From contig NZ_CP036263.1 in assembly GCF_007741515.1 (NCBI RefSeq), positions 3,397,178-3,461,177 of the forward strand: 64,000 nt of DNA. The letters run 5' to 3'. Of this stretch, positions 37,282 through 45,628 are shown piece after piece (position 1 is the stretch's first letter; every line of letters starts with the position of its first letter). The stretch is from Adhaeretor mobilis (lineage in GTDB: Bacteria; Planctomycetota; Planctomycetia; Pirellulales; Lacipirellulaceae). A program made the translations under genes and the position numbers. The notes under the pieces were generated by a model, which had not been told where the DNA came from, did not search any database, and saw only the letters and a program-made list of their open reading frames with translations.

Positions 37282-38472
37282 ATGGCCTCCACAACTGCGA
37301 ATCCTCTGACCGTTCAGTTCATCGCCACGAGTCTGCCGGTAGGTGGAGCAGAAACGCTGCTCCTCAACCTAGTACGGCGACTCGATCGAGAGCGATTCTC
37401 GCCAGAAATTGTGTGCTTGAAAGAACCAGGACCACTGGGCGAATTGCTGGCCCAAGAGATGCCCGTCCACAGCCAGCTTATTGGCAGTAAGTTTGATGTG
37501 CGCGTTCTCTGGCGACTTTGGCGGCTCATGCGAAATCGCAAGGTCGATGCTGTGGTCACAGTTGCTGCTGGTGACAATATGTTTTGGGGCCGTTTAGCGG
37601 CCAAGCTTGCCGGTGTGCCTGTTGTCGCGTCGGCGCTTCACAGTACCGGTTGGCCCGATGGTGTCGGCAAATTAAACCGTGCACTCACGCCATTTACCGA
37701 CGCGTTTATAGCGGTGGCTGATGGGCATGCAGAATTTCTGGCGGATTTCGAAGGATTTCCGCAAGAGAAGGTCACTACAATCTACAACGGAGTGGATACG
37801 GATCGATTCGCTCCACGCTCCGCCACCAAGACACGCAAGCAACTCGGCATCGACAAGAATGCTGCTGTCGTGGGCATCTTAGCCGCCCTCCGTCCCGAGA
37901 AGAATCACGAACTCTTCCTGCACGGTGCTGGGGCTATTCTGCGAGAAGTACCCGACACGCATTTTCTCATCATTGGCGACGGTCCACGACGGCGCGATTT
38001 GGAGCAACTCAGCTTCGACCTGGGAATTTCGAAATCGGTACACTTTCTTGGCTCGCGCGATGACGTGCCAGAATTGCTCAACGCCTGCGATATGGTGTCA
38101 CTCACCTCGCACAACGAGGCGAGCCCCGTTTCCATCCTCGAAGCACTCAGTAGCGGCAAACCGGTTGTAGCTGCTGAAGTCGGCTCCGTCCGTGAAACCG
38201 TGGTGCCCGACAAGACGGGAAATCTCTTCCCTGCGGGCGATTGCCAAGCATACTCCGCTGCCGTGATTGAGCTACTTCAGGACGAAACTCGTAGACTAGA
38301 AATGGGCCAGCGTGGCCGAAGACGTGTCGTCAAGAATTGGTCTCTCGATGGCATGACACGCGGGTATGAGAAGCTCATTGAACGTATTTACACCGCGAAA
38401 CGTGGCAGGCAACTGAGTACCATGACTATAAAGAAATCTCGAAAGGCCGACCTGACTACGGCTAGTAGCTAG
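37282..38472 (+). CDS. Glycosyltransferase family 4
   Basis: A 396-residue GT-B transferase. The N-terminal acceptor domain opens with TSLPVGGAETLLLNLVRRLDRE, a classic GT4 start. The donor domain contains VVGILAALRPEKNHELFLHGA near 200, IGDGPRRRDLE, and the nucleotide-sugar-binding Glu pair in SHNEASPVSILEALSSGKPVVA near 280. It probably adds a sugar to the lipid-linked repeat unit, on the cytoplasmic side. It lies between the flippase and plsC in the plus-strand exopolysaccharide run. Confidence 0.92.
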   Translation: MASTTANPLTVQFIATSLPVGGAETLLLNLVRRLDRERFSPEIVCLKEPGPLGELLAQEMPVHSQLIGSKFDVRVLWRLWRLMRNRKVDAVVTVAAGDNMFWGRLAAKLAGVPVVASALHSTGWPDGVGKLNRALTPFTDAFIAVADGHAEFLADFEGFPQEKVTTIYNGVDTDRFAPRSATKTRKQLGIDKNAAVVGILAALRPEKNHELFLHGAGAILREVPDTHFLIIGDGPRRRDLEQLSFDLGISKSVHFLGSRDDVPELLNACDMVSLTSHNEASPVSILEALSSGKPVVAAEVGSVRETVVPDKTGNLFPAGDCQAYSAAVIELLQDETRRLEMGQRGRRRVVKNWSLDGMTRGYEKLIERIYTAKRGRQLSTMTIKKSRKADLTTASS

Positions 38473-38554
38473 CCGAAAGGTGCCAAGCCGCGCATTCCGC
38501 TGGGCTCTGCCGCGAGTTAAAATGCGGGATTCCCCTTAGCTCCACAGCCTTTGC

Positions 38555-39157
38555 ATGATCACAGAAACCCTGCTCACCTGGATTGCTCGCTTCATCAGTG
38601 GGGTAAGCGTGCGCTGGGTCGATTCGCAGCCCGACACGTGCCAACGGGTGTACTTCGCCAATCATACGAGCCACTTAGATGTAGTCCTCGTGTGGTCGGC
38701 CCTTCCACCGCATATACGGAAACTGACACGCCCCATTGCCGCTAAAGACTATTGGGACGGCGGATGGGTGCGGCGAAAGTTGGCAAAGACCTTCAATGCC
38801 ATGCTCATCGATCGCACCGAAATCAAAGTTCACCAAAGCCCGATCGACCTCATGCTGCGTGAGATTGGCAAAACACAGTCCCTCATCATTTTCCCCGAAG
38901 GTGGCCGCACTCCCGGCGGAGAAGTGGGGGAATTCAAGAGCGGGCTGTACTACTTGAGTAAGAAGCGGCCCGAATTAGAGTTGATACCAGTTCACATCAA
39001 TAACATGAATCGGATCTTACCACGCGGTGAGGTTTTACCCGTGCCGCTTTTATCCTCAGTAACTTTTGGGCCACCCATGTGGCTGGAAGCGGGCGAGGCA
39101 AAGATGAATTTTCTTACGCGTGCACGCGAAGCTGTATTGAATCTTAAAGACAGCTAG
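38555..39157 (+). CDS. 1-acyl-sn-glycerol-3-phosphate acyltransferase (PlsC-like)
   Basis: A 200-residue PlsC-family acyltransferase. The catalytic HX4D motif is NHTSHLD near residue 37, and the phosphate-binding motif FPEGGRTPGGEV is near 113. These proteins acylate lysophosphatidate at the inner membrane face. It is short but complete for the family. It precedes the CDP-diglyceride synthase gene by 25 bp; together they form a phospholipid module attached to the end of the exopolysaccharide run. Confidence 0.9.
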   Translation: MITETLLTWIARFISGVSVRWVDSQPDTCQRVYFANHTSHLDVVLVWSALPPHIRKLTRPIAAKDYWDGGWVRRKLAKTFNAMLIDRTEIKVHQSPIDLMLREIGKTQSLIIFPEGGRTPGGEVGEFKSGLYYLSKKRPELELIPVHINNMNRILPRGEVLPVPLLSSVTFGPPMWLEAGEAKMNFLTRAREAVLNLKDS

Positions 39158-39182
39158 GCATTTACTGAAACACGACGGTTCC

Positions 39183-40142
39183 ATGATTGAAAACTGGATG
39201 ATCCTGGCCATCGCCTCGGTGATGCTCGTCATTGCGACCGGTATTGGCCGCTGGCTACGCAATCAGGAGTCGCTTAGTCTCGATCTGCGCACGGTCGAAG
39301 CCTATAACGCACGTGTCCAAGCTTGGTGGGCTTTCGCAGTACTGTTGGCAATTTCCTTTTTCTATCCGAAGCTCACAGTCGCACTGTTCGGGGCCATTTC
39401 GTTTTGGGCACTGCGAGAGTTCGTATCGCTTACACCCACCAGTACAGGCGACCATCGTGCGCTCTTCTGGGTGTTCGCCTTTTTCACCCCCATGCAGTTC
39501 ATCCTGGTCGCCTACAATAACTACGGGCTCTACAACGTCCTGATCCCGGTATACGCATTCCTCTTTATCGCAGCGAGAGTAGCCTTCAGCGGAGATTTTT
39601 CGCAATTCTTGGAACGAGTAGCGAAAGTACAGAGCGGACTCATGCTTTGCGTGTATTGCCTAAGCTTTGCGCCAGCACTACTCTTCTTACGATTCCCAAC
39701 CTCAACAACCGAAGCGCCGCTGCGCGAAGATGCCAATGCCGAGTTACTGTTCTTCTTTATTACGATAGCTCTGATCGCCGACCTAATGCAATTCCTCTGG
39801 AATCGCCTGTATGGCAAGCACATTATTGCTGAAAAAGTCGATCCCGTGAGAACCTGGGAAGGCCTTATCGGTGGGGCAATCACTACCGCAATTATAAGTA
39901 CAGCACTGGCCTGGGCCGCTCCGTTTCCGCATTGGTATCAAGCGCCAGCCATGTCGCTAGTCATCGCACTGATGGCTTCTGCCGGTACAATGACGATGAG
40001 CGCCCTGAAACGCGACCGAGGCGAGCTTGCTACCGGAACCTTCGTCGAAGGACACGGTGGAGTGCTCAATCGAATCGACTCGATCTGCTTTGCAGCACCG
40101 GTGTTTTTCCACCTCACTCGGTATTTCTTTGCCGCCACCTGA
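39183..40142 (+). CDS. cdsA: Phosphatidate cytidylyltransferase
   Basis: CdsA makes CDP-diacylglycerol from phosphatidate and CTP. The protein is polytopic (about 8 TM segments), with the family stretch LWNRLYGKHIIAEKVDPVRTWEGLIGG near 203 and the C-terminal signature KRDRGELATGTFVEGHGGVLNRIDS near 280. The usual DR of the signature is NR here. The product of PlsC upstream is its direct substrate, and the 25-bp gap supports coupling. A palindromic hairpin follows the stop codon. Confidence 0.9.
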   Translation: MIENWMILAIASVMLVIATGIGRWLRNQESLSLDLRTVEAYNARVQAWWAFAVLLAISFFYPKLTVALFGAISFWALREFVSLTPTSTGDHRALFWVFAFFTPMQFILVAYNNYGLYNVLIPVYAFLFIAARVAFSGDFSQFLERVAKVQSGLMLCVYCLSFAPALLFLRFPTSTTEAPLREDANAELLFFFITIALIADLMQFLWNRLYGKHIIAEKVDPVRTWEGLIGGAITTAIISTALAWAAPFPHWYQAPAMSLVIALMASAGTMTMSALKRDRGELATGTFVEGHGGVLNRIDSICFAAPVFFHLTRYFFAAT

Positions 40143-40151
40143 GCGATCGAA

Positions 40152-40169
40152 AATTGCCATCAGGCAATT
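40152..40169. terminator. Hairpin between convergent genes
   Basis: AATTGCC and GGCAATT form a perfect 7-bp stem around ATCA, 9 bp after the cdsA stop and 26 bp before the end of the opposite-strand gene. On the minus strand the stem runs into TTTTCG. It is a plausible bidirectional terminator. Confidence 0.5.
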
Positions 40170-40195
40170 GTCACATGGCTCAGTACGATACTCTG

Positions 40196-41251
40196 CTACC
40201 GACGAACCGTACCGCGAAGCGAAGCGTCCTGAGCGCGGGCGTAAGGAGAGATCGCTTTCCCAGAGCGACCAGGAGTTGGCGTCACGGGCCAGTCGGTCGA
40301 GTTGTCTCGCGGGCCAGTTGCTGCAAGTGCAGCAATTGGCGGCTCGTTTGAACTGCGCCTCGTGCGAGGTTTCGGCGTCGAATCCGGGTCTTGCCCGCGA
40401 ACGATTGGCTGCTCGCTGGCAGCGAGAATGACGTCTCGCTGCGTGCGGTCGTTACTCGCGACAATGTCTGGGCGGCCTTTACGGACCCAGTCTAGCCAGG
40501 AATTTTGTAGAGCCAATAGATGGGGGTACGAGTAATTGTCTTCGATAGCGCGAGGCCAGTCCTCGTCCGTGAGCCCGTCGGCAACGAACGCCATGAAAGC
40601 GCGCTTGCCTTTCTGAGCAATCAAATACTTCGCAAGCGAGTGCCCTTGGGCGTATAGCGGCAGCACATCGCGAGGGTACTCTTTCATTGCGAACATATCG
40701 CTGAAAGGAATTCCACGGTGGGTTTTCAAGAACTCGATAAGCATTCGCTCTTGCTTACCAATTTCGCTATGGTGTTCAACTGTGGTGCAGGCCCCCTCAT
40801 CTGCCCAGCGGGGCAGGGGACGGCGGAAGTGACTCGCGAAGATCGTGTGTGTGACCTCGTGCGGCACAACCGAATCGAGCACGCGTTCGGCTGAACCTTG
40901 GATATCCATGCGCCAACCAAAAACCTTCCCCCGATCAAAGACAAAACTAGTTGCGCCTCCAGCACCCAAATTCGGTGCCACGCGGGCCTTGATCGGACAA
41001 GGCTTCGGCCAATTGGGCAACGGCTTGCCAAGCCATTCGATTGCCAATTCTTTGCGGCAACTTTCGGCCGTATCGCCAATGGCCTTGGCCAGTTGAGGCG
41101 TCGGAGCAGCCACCGTAAAGTTCGCCGTGCGATACGCAGCAGCATGAAGTTGGGCGACGGAAGAAGCAGCAATGACGAGAGTCAATGCGGCACAAGTCAG
41201 ACGTGCATAGCTTGCGCTGGCAACGTAGAGTCGCTTCATTTGAGCTTCCAT
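40196..41251 (-). CDS. Secreted gluzincin-like (DUF1570/peptidase MA-type) protein
   Basis: A 351-residue exported protein with a signal peptide (ARLTCAALTLVIAASSVAQLHA). The metallopeptidase motif HExxH appears as PHEVTHTIFASHF near 130, followed about 17 residues later by WADEGACTTVEH, where Glu fits the third zinc ligand of gluzincins. The C-terminal 80 residues are disordered, rich in Arg, Pro, Ser and Thr. Planctomycetes carry many related proteins; their substrates are unknown. A Shine-Dalgarno GAGG lies 8 bases before the first ATG. Peptidase activity is plausible but not shown. Confidence 0.75.
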   Translation of the reverse strand: MEAQMKRLYVASASYARLTCAALTLVIAASSVAQLHAAAYRTANFTVAAPTPQLAKAIGDTAESCRKELAIEWLGKPLPNWPKPCPIKARVAPNLGAGGATSFVFDRGKVFGWRMDIQGSAERVLDSVVPHEVTHTIFASHFRRPLPRWADEGACTTVEHHSEIGKQERMLIEFLKTHRGIPFSDMFAMKEYPRDVLPLYAQGHSLAKYLIAQKGKRAFMAFVADGLTDEDWPRAIEDNYSYPHLLALQNSWLDWVRKGRPDIVASNDRTQRDVILAASEQPIVRGQDPDSTPKPRTRRSSNEPPIAALAATGPRDNSTDWPVTPTPGRSGKAISPYARAQDASLRGTVRR

Positions 41252-41598
41252 GCTCAGTACCTCTTAGGGTCAAAGGACGAATCCATGTCCAGTTAATCTG
41301 CCGGCGAGCCATGCGTCTCCTGACGCCTCGCCCATCTTGTTGGAGTAACAGGCTTGCAAACGGTGGTCCAAACTCAGAGCCACTAGCTGCCGCTACTACG
41401 ACCAACGCCTCAAATGGTTCGCGGGAGAACCAAAATTGGTCTACTTTTCTTAGCAACAAGCAAACCGCTTGCCGTCAAGGTTTGCAGAAGTTACCAAGAC
41501 TACCCAGGAATGACCTAGAGCAGTCTTGTATATTTGCAGCCCACCACTGCTAGCACTTGCTCTAATGGCGACATCGCCCAATTCAGGAGATCAGACTA
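41252..41598. other. Intergenic region, no gene seen
   Basis: The 347 bp between the divergent gluzincin-like and spermidine-synthase-like genes contain only short overlapping open frames without ribosome-binding sites. I see no convincing promoter pair, repeat or RNA structure. It must contain the upstream regulatory region of one or both genes. Confidence 0.4.
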
Positions 41599-42306
41599 AT
41601 GCCACCTCACTTTGAAATTCTCGCTTACGAACAAACCCCACTGGGAGTACTTTGTCTCAGGCGGCGGGAATTAGCTAGTCAGCCCGATACACTTGTTACT
41701 GAGGTCACACTCGATGGCGAGTTCCTCATGAGTAGCTTCCTGACAGATTCGGAGAAAGCCCTGGCCACAATCGGCCTTTCGATGCATTCCCGTACCACTG
41801 CTCGAGAATTAGATGTTCTCATCGGCGGACTTGGCTTGGGCTATACGGCTGAAGCTGCATTGGACTGGGGAATCGCCCGCAGCGTAGAGGTCGTTGAGTA
41901 CCTGCCCCAAGTCATTGATTGGCTAAGATCAGGTCAAGTTCCACTGAGCCAAAAACTTAATGAGAATCCCAACCTCACAATCACGCAGGGCGACGTTTAC
42001 GCATTGCTAACGGGCCCAGCAAATCGAAAATTCGATGCCATTCTGATCGACGTCGATCACTCGCCCGAAGACAATCTCCACGAAGCCAATCGCGGCTTTT
42101 ACAGTGAAGCCGGCATTCGTAAGGCATCACAGCACCTGCGCCCTGACGGCGTTTTAGGAGTTTGGTCCTACGCGGAAAGCTCACCATTGGCTGACACGAT
42201 GCAGGCAGTGTTCGGTGACGTTCGGATTGAACCGGTCACGGTTTGGAACCCGCTCATCGATGTCGAGCAAACCGACTGGTTGTTCTTTGCTACCTTGACA
42301 GAGTAA
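41599..42306 (+). CDS. Spermidine-synthase-like methyltransferase-fold protein
   Basis: A 235-residue protein with the Rossmann-like fold of spermidine synthases. The glycine-rich motif VLIGGLGLGYTAEAALD is near 72, an acidic residue in VEVVEYLPQV near 95 would hold the cofactor ribose, and the family motif FDAILIDVDHSP is near 145 where the catalytic Asp lies. The N-terminal beta-strand domain is short. Whether it transfers aminopropyl groups or is a related methyltransferase cannot be decided. It converges on fabI, with a 23-bp gap. Confidence 0.8.
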   Translation: MPPHFEILAYEQTPLGVLCLRRRELASQPDTLVTEVTLDGEFLMSSFLTDSEKALATIGLSMHSRTTARELDVLIGGLGLGYTAEAALDWGIARSVEVVEYLPQVIDWLRSGQVPLSQKLNENPNLTITQGDVYALLTGPANRKFDAILIDVDHSPEDNLHEANRGFYSEAGIRKASQHLRPDGVLGVWSYAESSPLADTMQAVFGDVRIEPVTVWNPLIDVEQTDWLFFATLTE

Positions 42307-42329
42307 CTGCTGCTCAAGTGAGCCTTCTC

Positions 42330-43157
42330 TCAGCCTCGAGCCGCCTTGATCTGCTCCAGCATCCGCCCCGGCGAGCCCATCGCATTGTAACCGCCGTCGA
42401 GATGGAGAATTTCTCCGCTGATGCCGCTGGACATGTCCGAGAGCAGGAAGGTGCCACTCTTGCCCGCTTCCTCATGCGTTATGTTGCGCCCCAGAGGAGC
42501 CATCGCTTCGTAGAGGCCAAGCATCTCGTCTACGCCTGCGCCTCGGCCTGAGATGGTTTGTAACGGACCGGCACTCAGCGCGTTCACGCGAATGCCACGC
42601 GGGCCGAGGTCATACGCCAAGTACTTGACGATGGAATCCAGCGCCGCTTTGCACACACCCATGACGTTATAGCCTGGTACGCATTTCTCGCCACCGTAGT
42701 ACGTAAGCGTCAGAACACTAGCTCCATCAGTCAGGATATCCTTCGCGTGATTCGTGAGTGCCATGAGACTATAGGCACTGATCTCCATGGCCAGCTTGAA
42801 ACCCTCACGACTTGTTTCGACCGTGTCCTTCTTGAGGTCTTCTGGGGGGGCAAAGGCGATCGAATGCAGCATGAAATCAACTTGGCCAAGCTCGGCTTTA
42901 GTCTTCTCCATGACTGCAGCAATTTGGTCGTCCTTCGTCACATCCATGGGATGAACAAACTTCGCTTGGGGGTTGCCGTCGGTTAGCTTGCTGATTCGAC
43001 CTAGGTTCTTCTTCCGCTCGTCATCAGGTTTGTCCGGCATATAGGAAAACCCGCACTCGGCGCCTTCATCCATTGCCCGCTCAGCGATAGCCCAGGCGAT
43101 AGACTGCTTGTTGAATACGCCCGTTATTAGGCCCTTTTTCCCATCGAACATGCCCAT
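42330..43157 (-). CDS. fabI: Enoyl-[acyl-carrier-protein] reductase (NADH)
   Basis: FabI catalyses the last reduction of each fatty-acid elongation cycle. The atypical SDR signature is present: GLITGVFNKQSIAWAIA near the N-terminus for NAD binding, SIAFAPPEDLK near 93, and the catalytic Tyr-x6-Tyr-x6-Lys pattern across YYGGEKCVPGYNVMGVCKAALDS near 155-175. The C-terminal GISGEILHLDGGYNAMG is diagnostic. A TTG at 43160 is in frame, but the ATG at 43157, with GGAG six bases upstream, is the better start. The length of about 275 is close to the family norm. Confidence 0.95.
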   Translation of the reverse strand: MGMFDGKKGLITGVFNKQSIAWAIAERAMDEGAECGFSYMPDKPDDERKKNLGRISKLTDGNPQAKFVHPMDVTKDDQIAAVMEKTKAELGQVDFMLHSIAFAPPEDLKKDTVETSREGFKLAMEISAYSLMALTNHAKDILTDGASVLTLTYYGGEKCVPGYNVMGVCKAALDSIVKYLAYDLGPRGIRVNALSAGPLQTISGRGAGVDEMLGLYEAMAPLGRNITHEEAGKSGTFLLSDMSSGISGEILHLDGGYNAMGSPGRMLEQIKAARG

Positions 43158-43358
43158 CAATCGCTCCGTCTATTCAGTAGTTTGAGTTGTATGTGGCCAT
43201 TGCAAGTATTGAATGGCGGTCTCTGGTGGCAAGATAGCAGGTGATTTGGTGGGTGAGAACGGGCGGAAAGCCTTGGATATTAGACTCTAACGGCAGGATC
43301 CCTCATACGTCTCGCATATCACGGCATCGACCGATGCACCCGAAGCGATGTCGCGTAA

Positions 43359-43387
43359 TTGACACTCGCCGTGACGTGACGTATACT
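43359..43387 (+). promoter_or_regulatory. Sigma-70 promoter for the GAF/sigma-54 activator gene
   Basis: A consensus -35 box TTGACA at 43359-43364 and a -10 box TATACT at 43382-43387 are separated by exactly 17 bp. Transcription would start near 43394, giving a leader of about 65 bases to the ATG at 43459. This is among the best sigma-70-type promoters seen in the window. Confidence 0.75.
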
Positions 43388-43458
43388 TTCTTGGACACTT
43401 TCCGTGCGTGGGTTATATCCAATTCGCATACAGATGCGAAACATGAACGAGAAATGGC

Positions 43459-45339
43459 ATGACAAAGCAGCATACTGACGACGAATTGACTCGATATATA
43501 CTAGACAAGTCGAGTCAGGCGAGTCAAATCGACGACTTCCTCGCTCTAGCGCTAACGGAAGCCCGCGCCGGCTTGCCTGCTGGTGCGCTGGCTGTTGTGC
43601 TCGCAAATCCACCGCAATGGCAGATTCTCGCAGTTAGCGGAGTGCCTGAGCACGAGGTACCAACCGACGTTGCTGCCGACGCTTTGGACAAGGATAACAT
43701 TGCAAAGTGGAACGAGTGGCAGGCGGCCCCGTTGGGTAATGGGTATGCCCTGGTGGTCCGAGATGTGACCGATACCAGCTCATTGATGAAGTTCGCTAGC
43801 TCACTGGCGGCAGGGATGAATACTGTTCGCCAAACACAAACGCGCGATCGTCGCATCCGCCGGCTCGAACGCATTCTTGAAGTGACCCACGGCTGGGGCC
43901 AAACGAACAACATGGAGACACTGCTGCACGCCATGGCAGAAGCAGCGACCGACCTACTCGAAGCCGACCGGGCGAGCATTTTTCTCTGGGATCGCGCGAA
44001 TAAACAATTGGTTGGGCGTCCGGCCTTAGGCGTTGAGGACGGTGAACTGCGAATCCCCGACGATGCAGGTATCGTCGGGCAAGTAATTCATTCGGGCGAA
44101 ACGCGCCGTGTGGGTGGAGGCTTGGGTGACGAGGAGATTAACCGCTCGGTCGACGAAACCACCGGCTACAAAACCAGCACCGTTCTGTGCGTGCCTCTGA
44201 CTTCGCCTGATGGCAAACTGCTAGGCGCGTTCGAGGTACTCAACAAAAAGAAGGGGCATTTCTCTGGAGAGGACGAGCGTGGACTCACCGAACTTGCCGC
44301 GCATGCGGCCGTCGCGCTGGAGAACACACAGCAGCTCGAAGAACTGCTCACCAAACACCAGCAACTCGTGGAGCAAGCCGCCGAAGGCGTGCAGATGATT
44401 GGCAATAGTCCAGCCATTGAGGCGGTACGATCCACAACGCGGAGGATTGCCGACACCGATCTGGCAATCCTCATTCTGGGTGAAAACGGCACTGGTAAAG
44501 AGGTGGTGGCTCAGTCGATGCATTACATTAGCAGCCGCCGCGATCAGCCCTTTATCGCGGTGAACTGCGCAGCCCTTACCGAAACACTTTTGGAAAGCGA
44601 ACTATTCGGCCACGAGAAAGGCGCATTTACCGACGCCAACGAAGCCCGAGCCGGTAAGTTTGAACTCGCCAGCGGCGGCACGCTGTTTCTGGACGAGATT
44701 GGCGATATGAGCCTTAGTGGACAAGCGAAACTGCTCCGCGTGCTTGAGGACAAAACGGTTGTTCGTGTAGGCGGATCAACGCCAATTCACACGGAAGTTC
44801 GCATCCTTGCCGCCACGAACCAAGATCTAGCCGCCATGGTCCGCGAGAAGAAGTTCCGCGAAGACTTGTTCTTCCGTTTGAATGTCGTGAGTCTTGAGCT
44901 ACCTCCGCTGCGAAATCGTGGCGACGATGTCATGTTGCTCGCTAAGCACTTCCTAGGAACATTCTGTCGCACGATGGGCCGAAAGACTCCGCCCTTTTCA
45001 GCCGCGGCAGAAAAGCGGTTACTCGCCCATCGTTGGCCTGGTAATGTTCGAGAGCTTCGCAACTTAATGGAACGCATCGCGTACCTCTCAACTGGCGAAA
45101 GCGTGGAGGTCGACGATTTGGCTTTCATCGAGAGCGCCACAGGCGACATGACCGAAACTGTCGATATGAACGCCATGCTCAGCGACGCCACCAAGCAGTT
45201 CCAACAGCAATATATCCGCCATACAATCGACCTGACCAAAGGTAACATGAGCAAAGCGGCCAAACGCTTGGGCCTGCATAGGTCAAACCTCTACCGCAAA
45301 ATGCGGCAGCTCGACATGGGGGGCGACGAGGAGGAATGA
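43459..45339 (+). CDS. GAF-domain sigma-54-dependent transcriptional activator
   Basis: A 626-residue enhancer-binding protein. An unassigned N-terminal region and a GAF domain (about 150-300, with ATDLLEADRASIFLWDRANKQL) precede an AAA+ domain at about 315-550: Walker A GENGTGKE at 341-348, Walker B GGTLFLDEIGD near 412, and a C-terminal Fis-type helix-turn-helix (SKAAKRLGLHRSNLYRKMRQL). The loop that contacts sigma-54, normally GAFTGA, reads GAFTDA near 388. The GAF domain suggests response to a small molecule, nitric oxide or redox state. No partner kinase is adjacent. It stands alone behind a strong sigma-70 promoter and may control sigma-54 promoters elsewhere, possibly in the stress island downstream. 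Confidence 0.9.
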   Translation: MTKQHTDDELTRYILDKSSQASQIDDFLALALTEARAGLPAGALAVVLANPPQWQILAVSGVPEHEVPTDVAADALDKDNIAKWNEWQAAPLGNGYALVVRDVTDTSSLMKFASSLAAGMNTVRQTQTRDRRIRRLERILEVTHGWGQTNNMETLLHAMAEAATDLLEADRASIFLWDRANKQLVGRPALGVEDGELRIPDDAGIVGQVIHSGETRRVGGGLGDEEINRSVDETTGYKTSTVLCVPLTSPDGKLLGAFEVLNKKKGHFSGEDERGLTELAAHAAVALENTQQLEELLTKHQQLVEQAAEGVQMIGNSPAIEAVRSTTRRIADTDLAILILGENGTGKEVVAQSMHYISSRRDQPFIAVNCAALTETLLESELFGHEKGAFTDANEARAGKFELASGGTLFLDEIGDMSLSGQAKLLRVLEDKTVVRVGGSTPIHTEVRILAATNQDLAAMVREKKFREDLFFRLNVVSLELPPLRNRGDDVMLLAKHFLGTFCRTMGRKTPPFSAAAEKRLLAHRWPGNVRELRNLMERIAYLSTGESVEVDDLAFIESATGDMTETVDMNAMLSDATKQFQQQYIRHTIDLTKGNMSKAAKRLGLHRSNLYRKMRQLDMGGDEEE

Positions 45340-45628
45340 GCGAGGCTGCAGACAAGATTGGTCTAACGCGGTATCTTATGCGCGAGAGATTAGTAGTTGC
45401 GAGTTATAAACAAGACTCAAGGTAACACATACCAAATCAAGAATTTGTAGAGGTCCCTTCTGCACCGCTGCTCTTGCGGGCAACCACTGGCTGATCGGCG
45501 AATACTATAAATCCTAGCTTCTCCCTTTCAGCGTCTCCGAACAGAGGGCCGCGGGGTTGCCAATGCGGACGAGCAACAAAGGAAGTTGTGACGCATTGTC
45601 TGTTGTTAATTGAAGGAAGTATGCCCTG

